A DNA stretch of 34,257 nucleotides from an uncultured Alphaproteobacteria bacterium (GTDB taxonomy: Bacteria; Pseudomonadota; Alphaproteobacteria; RF32; CAG-239): NCBI GenBank assembly GCA_944393715.1, contig CALYBB010000041.1, forward strand, positions 1 to 34,257. Direction: 5' to 3'. A program made the position numbers and the translations under genes. Below the pieces are notes generated by a model. The model did not search any database. It was given only the letters and a program-made list of their open reading frames with translations, and was not told the DNA's origin. Below, piece by piece: positions 17,718 to 27,547 of the stretch (position 1 is the first letter of the stretch; each line of letters begins with the position of its first letter).

Positions 17718-18455
17718 ATGTTTAGATTAGATGGTAAAGTTGCGTTAATTACCGGTGCCGCCGGCGGATTGGGGGATAAAATTGCTCGCACGCTGCATGC
17801 TCAGGGAGCTAAATTGGCTTTGACGGATATGCGTGCCGAACCAATGGAAAAGCTAAAGGCTGAACTCGGAGGAGATGTGGAAGTTTTTGTTGCCAATTTG
17901 TCAGATTCGGAAGCAATTAAGAAATTGGTGGCTGATGTTGAGGCAAAATTTGGGCAGATTGATGTTTTGGTTAATAATGCCGGTTTGACTCGCGATAACT
18001 TATTTATGAGAATGAGCGATGAAGAGTGGCAGTTGGTTTTGGACGTTAATCTTTCGGCAGGGTTTAAGCTGGCGCGCGGCGTTATTCGCGGTATGATGAA
18101 GAGGCGTTTCGGCCGGATTATCGGTATTGCGTCCGTGGTTGGTGTTATGGGGAATGCCGGACAGGCTAATTATGCGGCTTCTAAAGGGGGTATGATCGCT
18201 ATGAATAAGTGTTTGGCGCAGGAAGTTGCTTCACGTGGGATTACCGTTAATTCTATTGCGCCTGGTTTTATACGGACGCCGATGACGGATGTTTTGCCGG
18301 AAGATGTTAAGAAAGCTTTGCTGTCGAAGATTCCAGAAGGCAAGCTCGGCGAGGCGCAAGATATTGCCAATGTCGTGGTCTTTTTGGCTTCGGATGAGGC
18401 GCAGTATATTACCGGACAGACCATTAATATTAACGGTGGCATGGCTATGATTTAG
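17718..18455 (+). CDS. fabG: 3-oxoacyl-[acyl-carrier-protein] reductase
   Basis: The 245-residue classical short-chain dehydrogenase fits FabG, which reduces 3-oxoacyl-ACP with NADPH in fatty acid elongation. Seen are the Rossmann motif TGAAGGLG (12-19), NNAG, catalytic Ser139, and Tyr152-x3-Lys156 (YAASK). The C-terminal TGQTININGGMAM is typical. ATG at 17718 has AAGG nine bases upstream; ATG at 17709 is possible, and the longer reading from 17622 is unlikely since FabG starts a few residues before the Rossmann strand. It stands alone, without fabD or acpP, so another SDR substrate cannot be excluded. A strong terminator follows. Confidence 0.88.
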   Translation: MFRLDGKVALITGAAGGLGDKIARTLHAQGAKLALTDMRAEPMEKLKAELGGDVEVFVANLSDSEAIKKLVADVEAKFGQIDVLVNNAGLTRDNLFMRMSDEEWQLVLDVNLSAGFKLARGVIRGMMKRRFGRIIGIASVVGVMGNAGQANYAASKGGMIAMNKCLAQEVASRGITVNSIAPGFIRTPMTDVLPEDVKKALLSKIPEGKLGEAQDIANVVVFLASDEAQYITGQTININGGMAMI

Positions 18456-18512
18456 CTTTTGAAAAAAGTTGTGCATGGACTTTTTTGTCCTTTGATCGGA
18501 AGCACGCTTTAT

Positions 18513-18558
18513 TAATAAAACAGGCTTTGGCGCCTTTGCACCAAAGCCTGTTTTATTA
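18513..18558. terminator. Strong bidirectional terminator
   Basis: An 18-base perfect stem, 18513-18530 with 18541-18558, contains ACAGGCTTTGG / CCAAAGCCTGT flanked by A/T runs, with a 10-base loop. It serves fabG and the convergent small gene, whose stop codon (18556-18558) is inside the stem. Confidence 0.9.
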
Positions 18559-18954
18559 CAAACGCCACCATGGATGATAGGATAGTCCTTCTTCATGGTA
18601 GTTATCACCGACAATTTTCGTCTGGGAATAGCTTCCCATAAAAGAAATGAGGCGAAAAGCGTTTTTTCCGTTCAGCGGCGATATAAACTGGAAGCGTTGG
18701 CTTTCGAGTTTGTATTCAATGCTGGTGTAGAAGTATGGCCGATTGTTGTTCAGCAGAAAAACTTGTTTAAAGTTTTCGCTTTTTATTGTTTCGGTATCTT
18801 CGACTTCAAACAGAAAAAAAGCTTCTTCAGCAGAGACGAGAACAGCTTTCCCCTGTGCGGCAATTTGTTTTCCCTTGTAGAGAAGACTGCCGCCCTTTAT
18901 CGCAAAATCACCTTGGGTAATGTCGCGAAGCGTGAGAAATTCGGTCGGTTTCAT
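18556..18954 (-). CDS. Hypothetical protein, 132 residues
   Basis: I do not recognise a family. The protein is soluble, with no signal peptide or membrane span. It looks beta-rich, alternating hydrophobic strands (GSLLYKGKQIAAQGKAVLVS, EEAFFLFEVED, RPYFYTSIEYKL) and ending in an aromatic tail (YHPWWRL). It lies between fabG and rbfA and converges on fabG through a shared terminator. No clear Shine-Dalgarno is seen before the ATG. The clean reading frame and the terminator at its stop support it as a real gene. Confidence 0.55.
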   Translation of the reverse strand: MKPTEFLTLRDITQGDFAIKGGSLLYKGKQIAAQGKAVLVSAEEAFFLFEVEDTETIKSENFKQVFLLNNNRPYFYTSIEYKLESQRFQFISPLNGKNAFRLISFMGSYSQTKIVGDNYHEEGLSYHPWWRL

Positions 18955-19081
18955 AGCTAAATAGTTTTAAAATTATAAACAATATTGTAATTAATTGGGG
19001 TAAGATTAGCCCATAAATAATCCTTTAGCAAAGATTTTGCGATAGTTGTTGACAGATATTGTGGCAAAAATTTATAAAAAG

Positions 19082-19456
19082 CTATTTCAAATCACGGGCA
19101 ACGTGAGGGTCGTGTAGTAGTTTTTCGATTTTGTCGACTTCTTCAAAAGATTTGTCGACGCGAAAGTTAATCTCCGGAACGTAGCGCAGAGAGGTTTTGG
19201 AAGCTACTTGTTTGCGAAAATAATTGGCTGCCAGCTGAAGCCCTCCAAGGACTTCCTGCAAAAATTTGCCGCCGGAAGTGATAAACCAGACAGTGCAATA
19301 TTTCAGATCCGGCGAAACGGTTACTTTGGTGATGGTAACAAGCGTATCAATGCCTTCAAGATTATGAACTTCGCCGCGATCGATGAAGCGAGCAATAATT
19401 TTTTTTATCTCTTCGGCAACGCGAAGCTGTCTTTGGGAAGGTTCTTTTTCGGCCAT
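19082..19456 (-). CDS. rbfA: Ribosome-binding factor A
   Basis: The 124-residue protein fits RbfA, a KH-fold 30S maturation factor that acts on the 16S rRNA 5' end and is needed in the cold. SQRQLRVAEEIKKIIARFI opens the family domain, followed by VTVSPDLKYCTVWF and the LRYVPEINFRVDKSFEEVDKIEKLL motif (the F-x-x-D-x-S region). AGGA lies six bases upstream of ATG. In many bacteria rbfA precedes truB in one operon; here it is inverted, head to head with truB across 123 bases, so the usual infB-rbfA-truB-rpsO-pnp order is broken. Confidence 0.93.
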   Translation of the reverse strand: MAEKEPSQRQLRVAEEIKKIIARFIDRGEVHNLEGIDTLVTITKVTVSPDLKYCTVWFITSGGKFLQEVLGGLQLAANYFRKQVASKTSLRYVPEINFRVDKSFEEVDKIEKLLHDPHVARDLK

Positions 19457-19531
19457 GACTGATCCTTGAGAAAGTTGTTTTTTTCAGATATAAAAGCAAG
19501 ACGGCAATTTGGCAAGGTTTTTGTTAACATA

Positions 19532-19560
19532 TTGACTCATTTTCTAATTTGCCCTATCAA
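19532..19560 (+). promoter_or_regulatory. Sigma70-type promoter for truB-rpsO(-pnp)
   Basis: TTGACT at 19532-19537, 17 bases, TATCAA at 19555-19560. Transcription would start about 13 bases before the truB ATG, leaving a short leader that carries GGGGAGG. Confidence 0.55.
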
Positions 19561-19579
19561 AAAGCGGGGAGGATGAGTG

Positions 19580-20488
19580 ATGAAACATAAAAAAGGCAGC
19601 GATGTTCATGGCTGGTTGATTGTTGACAAGCCGGAAGGAATAGGTTCGACCGACGTCGTCAATATAACGAGGCGGCTGCTTGATGCAAAAAAAAACGGGC
19701 ATGCCGGCACGCTTGATCCTTTTGCTTCTGGCGTTTTGCCGATTGCGTTTGGTGAAGCAACCAAGCTTTTGCCGTTTGTAACCGGCGGAGACAAAGAATA
19801 CGAGTTTGTCGTCAAATTCGGTGCCATGACCGATACTTTAGATTTGACGGGAAAGATTGTTAAAACTGGCGGTTATTTGCCTTTAGAATCGGAAATTAAG
19901 GAAGTTTTGCCGCAGTTTTTGGGAGAAATTAAACAGACGCCGCCCCTCTATTCGGCGTTGAAGATTAACGGCCAAAGAGCGTATGATTTGGCGCGTCGAG
20001 GCGAGACGGCGGAAATGCCGGAAAGAATCGTGAAGATTCATGATTTGTGTTTTTTAGGGATGTCTAGCGAATCGGCTGCGCGAATTCGCGTTAAGTGCTC
20101 AAAGGGAACATACGTAAGAACTTTAGGTGCCGATATAGCTGCAAAACTAGGCACTTTTGGGTATTTAACAGCACTTAGAAGGATAAAATGCGGCAATTTT
20201 AGTATTGAAGATACGATTTTTCTGGAAAATTTAAAAAATATAGAGTATGTTGAGGAGCGCAGAAAATATCTGCGTCCCCTGTTGACATGTCTGTGCGACA
20301 TCACGGTCATTGCCGTAGGGGGAGAAGATGCCGCTAAGTTGAAGCTTGGGCAGAGTATTTCGCCGAAACATTATAATGTTGCAGAATATATCGGGTGTGA
20401 GGCGGCAGCAATGCTCAACGGGCAGTTGGCGGCAATGGTGCGGATTGAAGAGGGCAGGATTTTGCCGATCCGCGTGTTTAATTTGTAG
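19580..20488 (+). CDS. truB: tRNA pseudouridine(55) synthase TruB
   Basis: The 302-residue enzyme makes pseudouridine 55 in the T-loop of tRNAs. The HGWLIVDKPEGIGSTDVV opening and the catalytic segment HAGTLDPFASG (Asp46) are diagnostic. KQTPPLYSALKINGQRAYDLAR and CSKGTYVRTLGADI follow in the family order, with a C-terminal PUA-like region. ATG at 19580 is preferred over the adjoining GTG at 19577 because GGGGAGG then sits seven bases upstream. It is followed by rpsO after a gap of about 20 bases and by pnp, a conserved gene cluster. Confidence 0.96.
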   Translation: MKHKKGSDVHGWLIVDKPEGIGSTDVVNITRRLLDAKKNGHAGTLDPFASGVLPIAFGEATKLLPFVTGGDKEYEFVVKFGAMTDTLDLTGKIVKTGGYLPLESEIKEVLPQFLGEIKQTPPLYSALKINGQRAYDLARRGETAEMPERIVKIHDLCFLGMSSESAARIRVKCSKGTYVRTLGADIAAKLGTFGYLTALRRIKCGNFSIEDTIFLENLKNIEYVEERRKYLRPLLTCLCDITVIAVGGEDAAKLKLGQSISPKHYNVAEYIGCEAAAMLNGQLAAMVRIEEGRILPIRVFNL

Positions 20489-20507
20489 TTGAAAAAGGAA
20501 AATTGCG

Positions 20508-20777
20508 ATGTCGATTTCTAATGAAAAAAAACAGGAACTGGTCAAAACATACGGTTTGAATCCGAATGATACCGGTTCACCGGAAGTTCAGATTGCTATT
20601 TGGACAGCCGAGATTAACAATTTGGTTGAACATTTTAAGGTTCATGCTAAAGATAATCACTCTCGTTTGGGCTTGATGAAAAAGGTTGCCCGTCGTCGTC
20701 ATCTTTTGGATTATTTGAAAGCCAAGGATGAGAGCAGATATCAAAATATCATTTCTAAATTGAATATCAGACGCTAG
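20508..20777 (+). CDS. rpsO: 30S ribosomal protein S15
   Basis: The 89-residue protein is the usual length for S15, a primary 16S rRNA binder that nucleates the 30S platform. Diagnostic segments are [43 protein letters not shown] and the ending [17 protein letters not shown] precedes the ATG. It sits between truB and pnp as in most bacteria, and no T-run terminator follows, so transcription may continue into pnp. Confidence 0.97.
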   Translation: MSISNEKKQELVKTYGLNPNDTGSPEVQIAIWTAEINNLVEHFKVHAKDNHSRLGLMKKVARRRHLLDYLKAKDESRYQNIISKLNIRR

Positions 20778-20797
20778 TCAGAAGATATGAAAAAAAT

Positions 20798-20836
20798 GTT
20801 GCGGGGCTTCGTGGTTTGTAAATAAAGCTCCGCAAC
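20798..20836 (+). promoter_or_regulatory. Stable hairpin in the rpsO-pnp spacer (candidate pnp leader element)
   Basis: GTTGCGGGGCTT (20798-20809) pairs with AAGCTCCGCAAC (20825-20836) with one G-U, around a 15-base loop. No T-run follows, so it is not a canonical terminator. In E. coli the pnp leader forms an RNase III-cleaved hairpin used for PNPase autoregulation; the position here is compatible. Confidence 0.5.
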
Positions 20837-20845
20837 CTGTATAAT
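20816..20845 (+). promoter_or_regulatory. Possible pnp promoter
   Basis: TTGTAA (20816-20821), 18 bases, then a perfect TATAAT at 20840-20845. It overlaps the right arm of the hairpin and lies 60 bases before the pnp ATG. Confidence 0.4.
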
Positions 20846-20905
20846 TAAGACAAAATCCTGCATGGGGCAGGTAGAGGTTATATGGAATATGAAAGGTAAA
20901 GAAGT

Positions 20906-23029
20906 ATGATCGATTTTCATGAAGTCCGCAAAGAAATGGAATGGGGCGGACGCAAATTAATTTTAGAAACAGGAAAAATTTCACGACAGGCTGCCGGTTC
21001 GGTGGTTGTTACCTATGGAAAAACAGTGGTTCACGGAACGGTATGTGCCGCAAAAGAGGTAAAGGCTGATCAGGATTTCTTTCCTTTGACGGTAAACTAT
21101 CAGGAAAAGTACTATGCAACCGGAAAAGTTCCCGGAGGCTTTTTGAAAAGGGAGGGCAAGCCTTCCGAACGAGAGGTCCTTATTTCACGTTTGATTGACC
21201 GGCCGATACGCCCGCTGTTTCCTGATGCTTTTAAAAATGAGGTGCAAATTGTTTGCACGGTTTTGGCACATGATAAACAAACGGATTCTGATATTCCGGC
21301 GATGATTGCGGCCTCGGCGGCGTTGGCGGTTTCGGGTATTCCGTTTTTGGGACCTATTGCTGCGGCTAAAATCGGTTATAAAAATGGCCAGTATATCTTG
21401 AATCCGACAATTGAACAGCTGTTGTCTTCTGACTTGGAGCTGACGGTTGCCGGAACCAAAGAAGGTGTTTTGATGGTTGAGTCCGAAGCTAATGAATTGC
21501 CGGAAGATGTGATGCTTGGTGCAGTTATGTTCGGCTTTGAAAATTTTCAGCCGGTTATAGACATGATTAATGAACTGAAGAAAGAAGCCGGCAAAGAGGC
21601 TTGGGAAATGCCGGTATTTCCGCCGGAGTTTGACGCTCTTTATGCCCGAGTTGAAAAAGATTTTGAGGCTAAATACGCCAAAGCTTTTGAAGAAACCGAC
21701 AAATTAACCCGCGGCACGCTGGTCGGTCAGGTTTCCGAAGAAGTCAAAGCTATCATTGATCCGGAAAATGAAGTTGAAAACCGTTATATCGGCGATGTTA
21801 TTGAAAAGTTGATGCACAAAGTCGTGCGCGAAAAAGTTTTAACCACCGGCCGCCGCATTGATGGCCGCGACACCAAAACCGTTCGCCCGATTCAGTGTGA
21901 GGTTGATGTTTTGCCAACGACCCATGGTTCGGCCTTGTTTACTCGCGGCGAAACACAGGCTCTGGTTGTTACAACTTTAGGTACCGGCGAAGATGCCCAG
22001 ATTATTGATGGCTTGTTTGACGAAAGCAAAGAAGACTTTATGCTTAACTATAACTTCCCGCCGTACTCGGTCGGCGAATGCGGTCGTATGGGGTCGCCGG
22101 GGCGTCGTGAAATCGGTCATGGCAAGCTGGCATGGCGCGCCATTCATCCGATGATGCCAAAAGACAAGGATGCTTTTCCTTATACCGTACGCGTGGTTTC
22201 GGATATTATGGAGTCAAACGGATCTTCCTCCATGGCCACGGTTTGCGGTTCATCAATGTCGTTGATGTCGGCTGGCGTACCTTTAAGAAAGCCGGTCGCC
22301 GGAATTGCCATGGGCTTAATCAAGGAAGATGACGGTCGTGTTGCCGTTTTAACCGATATCTTGGGTGATGAAGACCACTTGGGCGATATGGACTTTAAGG
22401 TGGCCGGAACCAAAGATGGTGTAACGGCTTTGCAGATGGATATCAAAATCACTTCCATTACCAAAGAGATTATGCAACAGGCTTTGGCTCAGGCACATGA
22501 GGGACGTATTCATATTCTGGGCGAGATGGCCAAAGCTATTGCCGAAGCGCGGCCGCATGTATCTGACAGAGCACCGCGGATTGTCGCTATTAAGATTCCG
22601 GTTGATAAAATACGTGAGGTTATCGGCACCGGCGGCAAAGTTATTCGCGAGATCGTCGATACGACGCATACCAAAATTGATATTACCGATGATGGTGTGG
22701 TTAAAATTGCTTCGATGAAAAAAGAAGACGGTGATGCGGCTCTGGAATGGATTATGGGAATTGTAGCCGAACCGGAAGTCGGTAAGATTTATCATGGCAC
22801 AATTACCAAGATTATGGATTTTGGCGCTTTTGTTCGCTTTTTGGGCACGACGGAAGGCCTAGTTCATATTTCGGAAATCAAAAACGAGCGCATTGCTTCG
22901 GTTTCGGATTTCTATAAAGAAGGCGATCAGATTTGGGTTAAATGTCTTGGTTCGGATAATCGCGGCAAGATCAAGCTTTCGGCCAAGAGAGTTAATCAGG
23001 AAACTGGTGAGGATCTGGAAAAAGCATAA
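20906..23029 (+). CDS. pnp: Polyribonucleotide nucleotidyltransferase (PNPase)
   Basis: The 707-residue enzyme is the phosphorolytic 3'-5' exoribonuclease of the RNA degradosome. Two RNase PH domains (first ~1-215, second ~310-540, with [14 protein letters not shown] and [11 protein letters not shown]) flank an alpha-helical linker. A KH domain ([20 protein letters not shown], about 555-575) and an S1 domain ([15 protein letters not shown]...GLVHISE, about 625-690) follow. Length and order are standard. The ATG has GGTAA upstream. A hairpin and a promoter-like sequence lie in the leader, and a T-run terminator follows at 23054. Confidence 0.97.
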   Translation: MIDFHEVRKEMEWGGRKLILETGKISRQAAGSVVVTYGKTVVHGTVCAAKEVKADQDFFPLTVNYQEKYYATGKVPGGFLKREGKPSEREVLISRLIDRPIRPLFPDAFKNEVQIVCTVLAHDKQTDSDIPAMIAASAALAVSGIPFLGPIAAAKIGYKNGQYILNPTIEQLLSSDLELTVAGTKEGVLMVESEANELPEDVMLGAVMFGFENFQPVIDMINELKKEAGKEAWEMPVFPPEFDALYARVEKDFEAKYAKAFEETDKLTRGTLVGQVSEEVKAIIDPENEVENRYIGDVIEKLMHKVVREKVLTTGRRIDGRDTKTVRPIQCEVDVLPTTHGSALFTRGETQALVVTTLGTGEDAQIIDGLFDESKEDFMLNYNFPPYSVGECGRMGSPGRREIGHGKLAWRAIHPMMPKDKDAFPYTVRVVSDIMESNGSSSMATVCGSSMSLMSAGVPLRKPVAGIAMGLIKEDDGRVAVLTDILGDEDHLGDMDFKVAGTKDGVTALQMDIKITSITKEIMQQALAQAHEGRIHILGEMAKAIAEARPHVSDRAPRIVAIKIPVDKIREVIGTGGKVIREIVDTTHTKIDITDDGVVKIASMKKEDGDAALEWIMGIVAEPEVGKIYHGTITKIMDFGAFVRFLGTTEGLVHISEIKNERIASVSDFYKEGDQIWVKCLGSDNRGKIKLSAKRVNQETGEDLEKA

Positions 23030-23053
23030 TTTTGCCTGAATTTTGCGAAGATG

Positions 23054-23082
23054 AAAGCCTCTTCTTTCCGGAGAGGCTTTTT
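23054..23082 (+). terminator. Terminator of pnp
   Basis: AAAGCCTCT (23054-23062) pairs with AGAGGCTTT (23072-23080) and is followed by T residues. It excludes the upstream in-frame ATG at 23051 as the start of the next gene. Confidence 0.85.
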
Positions 23083-23152
23083 GATTTTAGAAAAGAGATT
23101 AAACAATTATTATTATTTTGGCTTTAGTATTGATTTAATCAAAGGAGAGCAA

Positions 23153-23818
23153 ATGATGATTTTTGTTATAGGTGCGTTTTTTTTCGGTTTGATTATTCCG
23201 TATTCGGCTAGGCGCTTTGCCAAATTTATGCCGGCGACGTTTGCCGGCGCATTGATTGAAATTTTTCGCCCCTGCCGCAAAGTTAAGGGGTATCGCCGGC
23301 TGCCGTTGTATAAATCGCTGGTTTGGCATTCAATATTATGCGGGATTATAACGGCCGGACTGACTTTTGCGGCATATGAACATTTTGGGTCGTACGGCTT
23401 TGGTTTTACAGTCGCTTATTTGTGCATTGTGTTGCTTTTGGCGGAAGTTGATTATAGGAGTTATTTCTTGCCGGATATTTTAACGGTTCCGCTTTTGATT
23501 CTCGGTTTTGTGGCTGCAGGGTTGGATATGGGATGGATTAGTGCGGTAGAAAGTGCCGTCGGTGCGGCGGTCGGGTATTTTTTGCCGGTTTTGGTGAGTT
23601 TGCTTATTGTTTGGCGCAAAAAAGATGCTTTTGGCGGCGGTGATATTAAAATGCTTGCAGCGCTTGGTGCGTGGCTCGGTGTAGAAGGTGTTTTACATGT
23701 TTGTGTGGTTGCTGCGATAATGGGGATTGCTTATGCTTTGGCGCGTCGGCAGAAGAATGTTGCTTTTGGTCCCATGATTGCATTGGCAGGAATAATTGTT
23801 GCATTCTGGTTGTTTTAA
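23153..23818 (+). CDS. A24 family prepilin peptidase-like membrane protease
   Basis: ATG at 23153 has AAAGGAGAG just upstream; an in-frame ATG at 23051 would lie in the pnp terminator. The 221-residue integral membrane protein carries both aspartyl-protease motifs of type IV prepilin peptidases: DYRSYFLPD (with D-x6-LPD) and GGGDIKMLAALGAWLG (GxGD). Such enzymes cleave the leader of type IV pilins or related pseudopilins. The cysteine-rich cytoplasmic loop of classical PilD is missing, so there is no reason to expect N-methylation. Its N-terminus is longer than in minimal CpaA/TadV peptidases. No pilin or secretion gene is adjacent. Confidence 0.82.
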   Translation: MMIFVIGAFFFGLIIPYSARRFAKFMPATFAGALIEIFRPCRKVKGYRRLPLYKSLVWHSILCGIITAGLTFAAYEHFGSYGFGFTVAYLCIVLLLAEVDYRSYFLPDILTVPLLILGFVAAGLDMGWISAVESAVGAAVGYFLPVLVSLLIVWRKKDAFGGGDIKMLAALGAWLGVEGVLHVCVVAAIMGIAYALARRQKNVAFGPMIALAGIIVAFWLF

Positions 23819-23858
23819 GTTAAGATGTAAATGGGCATGTATTTGCGGGGAGGATAAA

Positions 23859-24599
23859 ATGGCGGCAAAAAAAATGACCGGCAAAAAGATAATCGGCAAG
23901 CTTTATTATAATGATGATCAGCGGCGGTTGGCCAAATTGGTTACCGGTTTTAGCTTTGATATGTTTATTATGGCAGTTATTTTGGCTGATGCGATTGTTT
24001 TGGGCTTAATGACTTCGCCGACGATGGAATTTTATTTTAATAACGGTTTATTCTTGCTTGATCGTGTTTTTATGGGCATCTTTTTGGCGGAGATGTTTTT
24101 AAAAATTGTGGCTTTGAAAAAACGTTTTTTTGCTTCAGGTTGGAATATCTTTGACTTGGTTATTGTTTTGGTTTCGTCGTTGCCGTTTATGAGCGCGTTT
24201 ATTGTTTTGCGGACGTTTAGATTATTCAGGCTGCTTAAGTATATTAATCGTTTTTCCAAGATGAACAATTTGGTGCAGGTGTTTTTGGATCTGTTGCCGG
24301 CGTTTGCTTCGTTTTTGGCTATATTTGCGGTGTTTTTCTACGTGTTTGCCATTATCGGTGTTAATTTATATGGCGATACTTTTCATGCTTTCGGGAGTCT
24401 TGGAGCGGCTGTGTTTACGCTGTTGCAAGTGTTTACATTGGACGGTTGGGCTTCAACTATTGCCCGACCGGTGATGCTTGTTTATCCGGATGCGTGGCTG
24501 TATTTTGTCAGCGTGGTTTTTTTCTCGGCGCTTTTGGCCGTTAGTTTTGTGGTTTCGGCCATCGCTCAGATCGTCGGAACGATTAAGAAAAATTCGTGA
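23859..24599 (+). CDS. Bacterial voltage-gated cation channel (NaChBac-like ion transport protein)
   Basis: ATG at 23859 with GGGGAGG upstream gives 246 residues. The protein has six membrane segments. S4 carries a charge every third residue (Arg118, Arg121, Arg124, Lys127, then Arg131). The pore loop, LLQVFTLDGWAST, has filter residues Thr193-Leu-Asp195-Gly196-Trp197. BacNav channels usually have TLESW; an acidic residue followed by Gly recalls calcium channel filters, so ion selectivity is open. The C-terminus after S6 is very short (GTIKKNS) and lacks the long neck and coiled coil of NaChBac. It probably forms homotetramers in the inner membrane. It follows the prepilin peptidase by 40 bases and ends at a clear terminator. 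Confidence 0.88.
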   Translation: MAAKKMTGKKIIGKLYYNDDQRRLAKLVTGFSFDMFIMAVILADAIVLGLMTSPTMEFYFNNGLFLLDRVFMGIFLAEMFLKIVALKKRFFASGWNIFDLVIVLVSSLPFMSAFIVLRTFRLFRLLKYINRFSKMNNLVQVFLDLLPAFASFLAIFAVFFYVFAIIGVNLYGDTFHAFGSLGAAVFTLLQVFTLDGWASTIARPVMLVYPDAWLYFVSVVFFSALLAVSFVVSAIAQIVGTIKKNS

Positions 24600-24614
24600 A
24601 AAAACAAAATTTAG

Positions 24615-24647
24615 AAATTGCCCTTTTTAAATAAGGGCAATTTTTTT
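24615..24647 (+). terminator. Intrinsic terminator after the channel gene
   Basis: AAATTGCCCTT (24615-24625) pairs with AAGGGCAATTT (24633-24643) and continues into a T-run. It isolates groES-groEL from upstream transcription. Confidence 0.9.
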
Positions 24648-24656
24648 GCGTTGTCT

Positions 24657-24687
24657 CTTGACAATGTCATTTGTGATAACTAACTAA
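24657..24687 (+). promoter_or_regulatory. Putative heat-shock (RpoH-type) promoter of groES-groEL
   Basis: CTTGACA at 24657-24663 and ACTAACTAA at 24679-24687 have the same 22-base start-to-start offset as upstream of htpG. No CIRCE inverted repeat (TTAGCACTC-N9-GAGTGCTAA) is present, so control by an alternative sigma factor rather than HrcA is the simpler reading. Confidence 0.65.
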
Positions 24688-24721
24688 GGATCTAGAAATA
24701 AACTAAAGGAGTAACGAAACT

Positions 24722-25012
24722 ATGAAAATCAGACCCTTGCATGACCGTGTGTTGGTCAAAAGACTGGAAGAAAACACCAAAACCGCCGGTGGAATCATTA
24801 TTCCGGATACGGCGAAAGAAAAGCCGTCGGAAGGCTTGATTGAGGCTGTAGGTGACGGGATGAGAACCGAAGACGGCAAGATTGTTCCGCTTAATGTTAA
24901 AGTTGGCGATAAAGTTTTGTTCGGCAAATGGTCGGGCACAGAAGTTAAGGTTAACGGCGAAGAAAGACTGATTATCAAAGAATCGGAAATTCTGGGCGTA
25001 ATTGAAGAATAA
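24722..25012 (+). CDS. groS: Co-chaperonin GroES
   Basis: The 96-residue co-chaperonin has the canonical opening [16 protein letters not shown], the mobile loop around [12 protein letters not shown] that contacts GroEL, and the closing [11 protein letters not shown]. It caps the GroEL chamber as a heptamer. GGAG lies ten bases before the ATG. It is the first gene of the groES-groEL operon, with a 25-base gap. Confidence 0.97.
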   Translation: MKIRPLHDRVLVKRLEENTKTAGGIIIPDTAKEKPSEGLIEAVGDGMRTEDGKIVPLNVKVGDKVLFGKWSGTEVKVNGEERLIIKESEILGVIEE

Positions 25013-25025
25013 TTTTTTAGGATAG

Positions 25026-26678
<1,653 letters not shown>

Positions 26679-26696
26679 CGCCTCAGGCATTGAATT

Positions 26697-26735
26697 AAGA
26701 AAGGAAAGCTTTTTGCTTTCCTTTCTTTGTTTTTG
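26697..26735 (+). terminator. Terminator of groES-groEL
   Basis: AAGAAAGGAAAGC (26697-26709) pairs perfectly with GCTTTCCTTTCTT (26715-26727) around a five-T loop, followed by a T-rich tail. The minus strand is A/T-rich too, so it may also end the convergent recombinase transcript. Confidence 0.88.
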
Positions 26736-26753
26736 CCTTCTGTGGTTTAGAAC

Positions 26754-27347
26754 TTAAAATGTTTGAGCTATGTATCTATAAACGGTTGTTCTGTTGACGC
26801 CTAAGAGACGAGCAGTTCGGCTTTTTGAAGAGCCGTCTTTAAGTAGTCGGTGAAGGTGTTGTTCGCGCTGGCTAAGTTTGAGTTCCATGTTTTTGCGTCC
26901 TTTGGGACGTCCCAGTTGGCGGCCTTCAGATTTGAGACGTTGTAAAGCCTCTTTTGTGCGTTGGGAAATCAGCTGTTTTTCTATTTCGGCCGAAAGCCCG
27001 AAGGCAAAAGCCAGAACTTTTGATTGGATATCGCGGCCGAGGCGGTAGTTGTCTTTGATTGTCCAAACCTGAGCTTCAATATTCATACAATAATGCAAGA
27101 TGCTCATGATTTGAAGCAAATTGCGGCCGAGACGCGAAAGTTCCGAGGTTATAATAATGTCATCTTTTTTTAATTTACGCAACAGAACGCCGAGTTTGCG
27201 CCGCTCCAAAGCTTGTCCGGCACTGATGGTTTCCATAATCCATCTGTTGACTTTGATTTTGTGATGCTCAACAAATTGTTCTATCTCAAATTTTTGATTT
27301 TCAGTTGTTTGTTTGTCAGTGCTTACTCTGATATATCCGTATATCAT
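26754..27347 (-). CDS. Serine recombinase, DNA-invertase type (Mpi/Hin-like)
   Basis: The 197-residue small serine recombinase opens with IYGYIRVSTDKQ, where Ser9 is the expected nucleophile. The active-site arginines lie in SELSRLGRN (Arg72, Arg75), and the C-terminal helix-turn-helix is SKSRTARLLGVNRTTVYRYI (about 172-191). The opening recalls the Mpi master invertase of Bacteroides more than enterobacterial Hin/Gin; this is from memory and unverified. Such enzymes invert promoter segments to switch surface molecules. AAGGAT lies eight bases before the ATG. It is divergent from an AIDA-type autotransporter across 223 bases, but no convincing pair of invertible repeats was found in the window. 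Confidence 0.88.
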   Translation of the reverse strand: MIYGYIRVSTDKQTTENQKFEIEQFVEHHKIKVNRWIMETISAGQALERRKLGVLLRKLKKDDIIITSELSRLGRNLLQIMSILHYCMNIEAQVWTIKDNYRLGRDIQSKVLAFAFGLSAEIEKQLISQRTKEALQRLKSEGRQLGRPKGRKNMELKLSQREQHLHRLLKDGSSKSRTARLLGVNRTTVYRYIAQTF

Positions 27348-27389
27348 GATGTTTATCCTTTCGTTTGTTAGTTAGATTAGAAAACATCA
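27347..27389. promoter_or_regulatory. Inverted repeat before the recombinase gene
   Basis: TGATGTTT (27347-27354) and AAACATCA (27382-27389) form an 8-base inverted repeat spanning the start region of the recombinase gene. It could be an operator or half of a recombination site; the length is short enough for chance. Confidence 0.25.
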
Positions 27390-27451
27390 GTATACATCTT
27401 TGATATAGTGCTTTGAAAAAGCGTGATTTTTGACAGCGGTTATGAGGAAAA

Positions 27452-27474
27452 CGTTTTTTTATCTGAAAAAAACG
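27452..27474. other. A/T hairpin in the recombinase-autotransporter spacer
   Basis: CGTTTTTTT (27452-27460), loop ATCTG, AAAAAAACG (27466-27474) form a perfect 9-base inverted repeat midway in the divergent spacer. It is not positioned as a terminator for either gene. Confidence 0.4.
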
Positions 27475-27547
27475 GCTTCATAGGATATAATCTTTTGTCT
27501 AGGTTAAAGATTGGCAGCGAGATTTTATATTTACAGAAAAGGTTAAA

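Noticed and set aside
27366..27373. A third CTAACTAA on the minus strand upstream of the recombinase
   Set aside because: There is no CTTG at the 22-base offset seen for htpG and groES, so it is not counted as a heat-shock promoter.
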